NCBI GenBank assembly: GCA_011176655.1
Contig: DUEB01000040.1
Coordinates: forward strand, 1-8,256
Direction: 5' to 3'
DNA: 8,256 bases
Origin: Dehalococcoidia bacterium
GTDB lineage: Bacteria; Chloroflexota; Dehalococcoidia; Dehalococcoidales; UBA5760
Within the stretch, counting starts at the first letter, position 1; each line of letters starts with the position of its first letter. Positions 5,170 to 8,256 of this stretch are shown here, one piece after another. The notes under the pieces are model-generated. The model saw only the letters and a list, made by a program, of their open reading frames with translations. It was not told where the DNA came from and did not search any database. A program made the translations under genes and the position numbers.

Positions 5170-6740
5170 TACTTCTTTTTGCTTTCCTTGGCTTCGGCCT
5201 TGGCTTCGGCCTCGGCTTCCGCTTCCTCACCGAGCACGAAGTGGAGGAGCTGCCTCTCCGAGGTCTGATGAGGCAGAAGCTCGTGGGTTATCTTCCCCAG
5301 ACGCATGACGAGGATGCGGTTGGCAGCTATCATTATCTCTCTAAGGTCCGATGACAAGAGGAGCACACCCAGCCCCTTCTCCCTTACCTGCTGACGTATC
5401 ACTTCATATATTTCTTCACGAGCGCCGACGTCAACACCGCGCGTCGGCTCATCCAGAATCAAGAGCCTTGATTCAGCAGCCAGCCACTTACCGATGACCA
5501 CCTTCTGCTGATTACCACCGCTCAAGAACTTGACCAGCCGGTTAGGCTCAGGGGGACGAAGAGCCACATCCTTAATAACGCCCCGCACCAGGTCCCGGGC
5601 CATCCTGCCAATTATAACAAAGCCCCGGGTTACCCTATGAAAAGCCGGCAGAATCGTGTTGAAAAGCACCGACTGCTCAGCTACTATGCCCTCCGCCTGG
5701 CGGTCCTCGGTCACAAAACCGATACCCATCTTCTTAGCACTGGAGGGACTGAGCTTCTTAAGGTCAATCCCTTCGCCATCAAATATCATCTCCCCCTTTA
5801 TAGTAAAGGTCTTGGGCAGAGCACCAAAGATTGTCTTGCCCAGCTCGGTCTTACCGGCACCAATCTGCCCGGCTACGCCCACGATTTCCCCTTTACCCAC
5901 TCTCAGATTGACACCGGAGTAGATCTCCTTATCCCTCTCTCTTGCCTCCAGACCGTGAAGCTCAATTATATTAGCCTTGGGCTTCTTATAGGTGTCCTCC
6001 CGGACAATCTGAGCGCTGACCTGCTTCCCGGTCATCTTCTCTACCAGCATCGAGAGGTCCAGTTCAGAGATGTCATAAGTACCCTCGATATGTCCGTCCC
6101 TGATAACCGTGCACCTGTTGGCGATGTCGAAGACCTCGTTCAGCTTGTGAGTTATGTATACGATAGCCACGCCCTGGTCACGCAGCGTGTTGACCAGCTC
6201 GTACAGGTGCCCGATCTCATCGTAGGAGAGGGCAGCCGAGGGCTCATCCATAACGAACACCACCGGGTCGTAGGAAAGCGCCCGGGCAATCTCAACCTCC
6301 TGCTGGTCGGCCACCTTCAGGTCACCCACCACCGTAGCCGGCGGAATATCGCTGCCCAGAGACTTGAGGACTTCGGCGGCCCTCTGCCTGGTGTAGCCCC
6401 ACCTTATCATGCCCCGCCGCGACGGCAACCGGCCCATGAAAATATTCTCGGCGACGGTGAGATATTTAACCAGACCGAACTCCTGATAAACCATGGAAAC
6501 CCGGTTCCGCTGCGCCTCGGTAGGGTTGTTGAATCTTACCTTTTTACCAGAGATAACATAATCGCCGCTATCAGGCCGATGCACGCCCATCAGCGTCTTC
6601 ATCAAGACGCTCTTACCAGCGCCATTTTCCCCGAGAAGGGCATGAACCTCACCGGCACGCACATCAAAGTTTACATCGTACAGTACCTGCACCCCCCCGA
6701 AGGATTTACTAATGTTCGTCATTTTCACAACTTCGTCCAA
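5169..6740 (-). CDS. Two-domain sugar/nucleoside-type ABC transporter ATPase (RbsA/MglA class)
   Basis: A cytoplasmic ATPase that would power a simple-sugar or nucleoside importer. Domain 1: Walker A GENGAGKS (37-44), Q86, degenerate signature VADQQEVEIARAL (143-155), Walker B VFVMDEPSAAL (161-171), His198. Domain 2: Walker A GQIGAGKT (291-298), EDRQAEG (345-351), signature LSGGNQQK (406-413), Walker B LLILDEPTRGVDVGA (426-440), with Ser464 where the switch histidine would be. EDRxxxG and PTRGVDVGA are hallmarks of this class. The tail (505-523) is a Glu/Ala/Lys low-complexity run encoded by 12-bp DNA repeats. At 523 residues it is slightly longer than the usual 490-510. The TTG start is fixed by AAGGAGGT six bases upstream. 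Two promoters precede it and a terminator follows; no permease or binding-protein gene adjoins it. Substrate unknown. Confidence 0.9.
   Translation of the reverse strand: MDEVVKMTNISKSFGGVQVLYDVNFDVRAGEVHALLGENGAGKSVLMKTLMGVHRPDSGDYVISGKKVRFNNPTEAQRNRVSMVYQEFGLVKYLTVAENIFMGRLPSRRGMIRWGYTRQRAAEVLKSLGSDIPPATVVGDLKVADQQEVEIARALSYDPVVFVMDEPSAALSYDEIGHLYELVNTLRDQGVAIVYITHKLNEVFDIANRCTVIRDGHIEGTYDISELDLSMLVEKMTGKQVSAQIVREDTYKKPKANIIELHGLEARERDKEIYSGVNLRVGKGEIVGVAGQIGAGKTELGKTIFGALPKTFTIKGEMIFDGEGIDLKKLSPSSAKKMGIGFVTEDRQAEGIVAEQSVLFNTILPAFHRVTRGFVIIGRMARDLVRGVIKDVALRPPEPNRLVKFLSGGNQQKVVIGKWLAAESRLLILDEPTRGVDVGAREEIYEVIRQQVREKGLGVLLLSSDLREIMIAANRILVMRLGKITHELLPHQTSERQLLHFVLGEEAEAEAEAKAEAKESKKK
5188..5226. 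repeat. 12-bp tandem repeat encoding the acidic ABC tail
   Basis: TTGGCTTCGGCC occurs twice without change (5188-5199, 5200-5211), followed by a diverged copy. Read on the minus strand it encodes alternating Glu-Ala units with interspersed Lys. Being in frame with a 12-base period, gain or loss of units would change tail length by four residues without a frameshift. Confidence 0.7.
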
Positions 6741-6746
6741 CTTCTA

Positions 6747-6754
6747 CCTCCTTT
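6747..6754 (-). promoter_or_regulatory. Shine-Dalgarno of the ABC gene
   Basis: AAGGAGGT on the minus strand, six bases from TTG 6740. This consensus match is the reason for accepting a TTG start in preference to the in-frame ATG at codon 7. Confidence 0.8.
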
Positions 6755-6755
6755 A

Positions 6756-6779
6756 GCGGCTCACAGGAAAACAAGCCGC
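6756..6779 (-). promoter_or_regulatory. Hairpin abutting the ABC ribosome site
   Basis: GCGGCT (6756-6761) and AGCCGC (6774-6779) form a 6-bp GC-rich stem with a 12-base loop. It ends one base before the Shine-Dalgarno in the leader RNA. It could influence ribosome access or message stability. No known riboswitch fold is recognised. Confidence 0.35.
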
Positions 6780-6840
6780 CTGATAGTCCAGACTGCCTTC
6801 CTAATTCACACTAAACCGAAAACTTCATTCCCCACCAGAG

Positions 6841-6869
6841 AATATACTACAAGCTTTGACATATTGCAA
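6841..6869 (-). promoter_or_regulatory. Proximal promoter (P2) of the ABC gene
   Basis: Minus strand: -35 TTGCAA (6869-6864, four of six), a 17-base spacer, and -10 TATATT (6846-6841, five of six). It predicts a start near 6834 and a leader of about 95 bases. It is weaker than the upstream promoter. Confidence 0.5.
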
Positions 6870-6899
6870 GGTTCTTTGGAGACCGCTTTTACCAAAAAT

Positions 6900-6927
6900 A
6901 TTATACTATAGAAATTAGGAAAGTCAA
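6900..6927 (-). promoter_or_regulatory. Distal strong promoter (P1) of the ABC gene
   Basis: Minus strand: -35 TTGACT (6927-6922), a 16-base spacer, and a perfect -10 TATAAT (6905-6900). It predicts a start near 6893 and a leader of about 150 bases. The surrounding DNA is clearly more AT-rich than the genes. Its -35 element, TTGACTTT, is the same as that of the cooC promoter. Confidence 0.7.
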
Positions 6928-6965
6928 GCCATCATTCAACTGGTTCTTTAACCACAATATTAATG

Positions 6966-7025
6966 ATTAACCCCCTATTTTAAGCAAAAGTATGTCCCTA
7001 ACATAGATTACGCTATAGGGTTAAT
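6966..7025. repeat. Nested inverted repeats downstream of pth
   Basis: The outer arms ATTAACCC (6966-6973) and GGGTTAAT (7018-7025) match perfectly. Inside lies TATGT-CCCTA-ACATA (6991-7005), a short stem-loop. The structure begins seven bases after the pth stop on the minus strand. A CTTTTGCTT run follows the inner stem there, so it may be a weak terminator or RNA end structure; an operator is also possible. Confidence 0.35.
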
Positions 7026-7032
7026 CCAGGCC

Positions 7033-7605
7033 CTAGTTATAGCTATTCATGGCTGACGAGATACCCTCGGTTAGAAAACAGACGATAGCCTGGCTCACCC
7101 TGGGTATGACCTGGGCCACAATCCGCGCTTCCTCCGGGGTGAAATCGCCGAGCACATAAGAGCTGACGCCTTCGTCGGTCTCAACCGGGTTCTCGCTCGC
7201 AGCCGGCCGCCCAATTCCCACCCGAAGACGGGGGAAGTCCTGAGTTCCCAGAGAAGAGATGATGGAGCTAACCCCCTTATGCCCCCCGGAGCTGCCACCG
7301 CTGCGAAGGCGGATTCTGGCCAGGGGAAGGTCAAGGTCGTCGTGAACGACGAGCAGGTCGCTCAGGGCAACATCATATTTTTTTACCAGCCGGCTAACCG
7401 ATAGTCCGCTCAAATTCATAAAGGTCTGGGGTTTAGCCAAGACCACGCCACCCTCCGCCACCTGGCCGAGGCGCGCTTTCTCCCACCGGCTATCGAACCG
7501 AATCCCCTGCCGCCGGGCAAAATGATTCAGGCACCTGAACCCGATATTATGACGGTTGTGGGCATAACTCTGCCCGGGATTCCCCAGTCCCACAATCAGC
7601 TTCAT
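7033..7605 (-). CDS. pth: Peptidyl-tRNA hydrolase
   Basis: Pth frees tRNA from peptidyl-tRNAs that drop off the ribosome; it is a monomeric cytosolic enzyme, essential in most bacteria. The 190-residue length is standard. Visible family marks: VGLGNPGQSYAHNRHNIGF (5-23) with catalytic His19 (His20 in E. coli); KPQTFMNLSG (58-67) with Asn64; VVHDDLDLP (86-94) with Asp89, the partner of the catalytic histidine; GGHKGVSSIISSLG (107-120); and RLRVGIGRP (126-134). Lys110 replaces the asparagine of E. coli in GGHNG, a change I believe occurs in other bacteria too. The start ATG 7605 has a purine-rich GAGGGAG rather far upstream (about 12 bases). It lies 50 bases behind the transglutaminase-like gene on the same strand and is probably cotranscribed. 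There is no clear promoter in that gap. Confidence 0.96.
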   Translation of the reverse strand: MKLIVGLGNPGQSYAHNRHNIGFRCLNHFARRQGIRFDSRWEKARLGQVAEGGVVLAKPQTFMNLSGLSVSRLVKKYDVALSDLLVVHDDLDLPLARIRLRSGGSSGGHKGVSSIISSLGTQDFPRLRVGIGRPAASENPVETDEGVSSYVLGDFTPEEARIVAQVIPRVSQAIVCFLTEGISSAMNSYN

Positions 7606-7655
7606 GGTTTAAGCTCACTCCCTCAGGGTATTCCGGCCCAAAGCTATGGAGCCTT

Positions 7656-8165
7656 CTAACTCCCCTCAGACTTCTTGGCTCTTTTCCCGCCCACTTTACG
7701 ATGGTAAGCTATTTTGAGGTTGGACAGCCACCTCAGAGGAGCGAAGATGGGGTGATTATAGAGCCTCTTATACCAGAGGGGAATTTCATGCCACCGGGTT
7801 ATGTACTCAGGATTTCCGAGATGGCTCCCCGGTTGAGTATCACCACAAAGACACACGATACCACTATCAGGGGTTGGGTCCAGGCTAAGCCACCCGCCAT
7901 CCACCCTGGCCTCAACCCAGAAGTGGACACTGAACGGTGCTAACTTCATTATGGGCAGGAGGTTCCCATCCATGGGCCTCCCCTCCACACACCTGGCTTC
8001 AATACCACGAGCCCTGAGCCTTGATACCAGAAGCTCAGCCTTAATGCCGCAGTGTCCCTGCCGCCGGGCCAAGGTACGCGCGGTATCACCCCAATGCGAT
8101 AAGGCATATCTAATGTTCTCTTTAACCCAACTGTATTCGGCTACCGCCTCTTCGTACTGTGTCAT
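7656..8165 (-). CDS. Small transglutaminase-like (papain-fold) protein
   Basis: A 169-residue cytosolic protein with the transglutaminase-like core. GHCGIKAELLVSRLRARGIEAR (37-58) carries the nucleophile Cys39. HFWVEARVDGGWLSLDPT (81-98) carries His81 and Asp96, completing a Cys-His-Asp triad in the right order and spacing. No signal peptide, membrane helix or extra domain is seen; the C-terminus (about 145-169) is strongly basic. The family includes peptidases, amidases and cross-linking enzymes, so the reaction is not predicted. ATG 8165 is the only usable start: an in-frame TAG lies 12 codons upstream with no other start codon between. The stop of the preceding gene lies four bases before it, indicating one transcription unit. 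It stands between a ligA-like gene end and pth, with no obvious link to either. Confidence 0.75.
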   Translation of the reverse strand: MTQYEEAVAEYSWVKENIRYALSHWGDTARTLARRQGHCGIKAELLVSRLRARGIEARCVEGRPMDGNLLPIMKLAPFSVHFWVEARVDGGWLSLDPTPDSGIVCLCGDTQPGSHLGNPEYITRWHEIPLWYKRLYNHPIFAPLRWLSNLKIAYHRKVGGKRAKKSEGS

Positions 8166-8169
8166 TTCA

Positions 8170-8256
8170 TCATTTGTCCCTGGTGCTGGTCCCTAGACCG
8201 CCCGCAGGCTCCAGCAGTCTAAGTAACTCTCCCTCGGTAATCTGCCTGATACCCAG
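8170..8256 (-). CDS. ligA: C-terminal end of a BRCT-like protein, probably NAD-dependent DNA ligase (cut by the right edge)
   Basis: Only 28 codons and a TGA are present. The segment LGIRQITEGELLRLLEPAG resembles the end of the BRCT domain that closes LigA, where bacterial ligases read roughly LGVxxxTEEELxxLLE. A short polar tail, GTSTRDK, follows. Its stop lies four bases upstream of the transglutaminase-like ATG, consistent with an operon. Of the other two minus frames over this stretch, one soon meets a stop and the other gives an unconvincing peptide. The match is short, so another BRCT-containing protein is possible. LigA would seal nicks during replication and repair. Confidence 0.5.
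   Translation of the reverse strand: MGIRQITEGELLRLLEPAGGLGTSTRDK

Noticed and set aside
6856..6861. A perfect TTGACA on the plus strand in the ABC leader region
   Set aside because: No -10 box lies at 15-19 bases, and no plus-strand gene follows.
5637..6911. A 424-codon open frame on the plus strand opposite the ABC gene
   Set aside because: It is antisense to a clear ABC ATPase, has no recognisable domain, and arises from the codon bias of the real gene on the other strand.

Overview
The window looks like chromosomal DNA of an anaerobic bacterium with a Wood-Ljungdahl pathway. Dehalococcoidia-like Chloroflexota is my best guess. The guess rests on the cooC-fhs pair, the mid-range GC content and the style of the proteins; no rRNA or other marker here settles taxonomy. 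All genes look intact except the two cut by the window edges. I see no tRNA, rRNA, CRISPR array, insertion sequence or phage gene.

Layout, left to right. (1) 1-1690, minus strand: cooC (a nickel-inserting ATPase for CO dehydrogenase/acetyl-CoA synthase) followed by fhs (formate-tetrahydrofolate ligase, cut by the left edge). They are read leftwards from a strong sigma70-type promoter at 1624-1652. That promoter is overlapped by three tandem 14-bp repeats. (2) 1691-2611, minus: a ten-helix transporter of the BASS (bile acid:sodium symporter) superfamily. (3) 2820-5042, plus: a compact operon of ybeY (rRNA maturation endonuclease), a BtrH_N/DUF4872 cysteine-acyltransferase-like protein and an iron-sulfur flavoprotein of the NADPH-dependent FMN reductase family. 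Its promoter is placed so that ybeY may be leaderless. (4) 5043-5168: two hairpins, one of them a terminator for the leftward ABC gene. (5) 5169-6740, minus: a two-domain sugar/nucleoside-type ABC ATPase (RbsA/MglA class) with its own tandem promoters and no permease or binding protein next to it. (6) 7033-8256, minus: pth (peptidyl-tRNA hydrolase), a small transglutaminase-like protein, and the last codons of a gene that resembles the BRCT end of NAD-dependent DNA ligase.

How the genes work together: cooC and fhs serve the carbonyl and methyl branches of one-carbon fixation. The ligA-like end, the transglutaminase-like gene and pth form a tightly spaced leftward housekeeping-type group. The least explained unit is the BtrH-like/iron-sulfur flavoprotein pair behind ybeY: an acyl-transfer-type enzyme of unknown substrate, probably co-expressed with a redox protein. 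Nothing here can be proved to be a new system from sequence alone. That pair and the repeat-decorated cooC promoter are the best candidates for follow-up.
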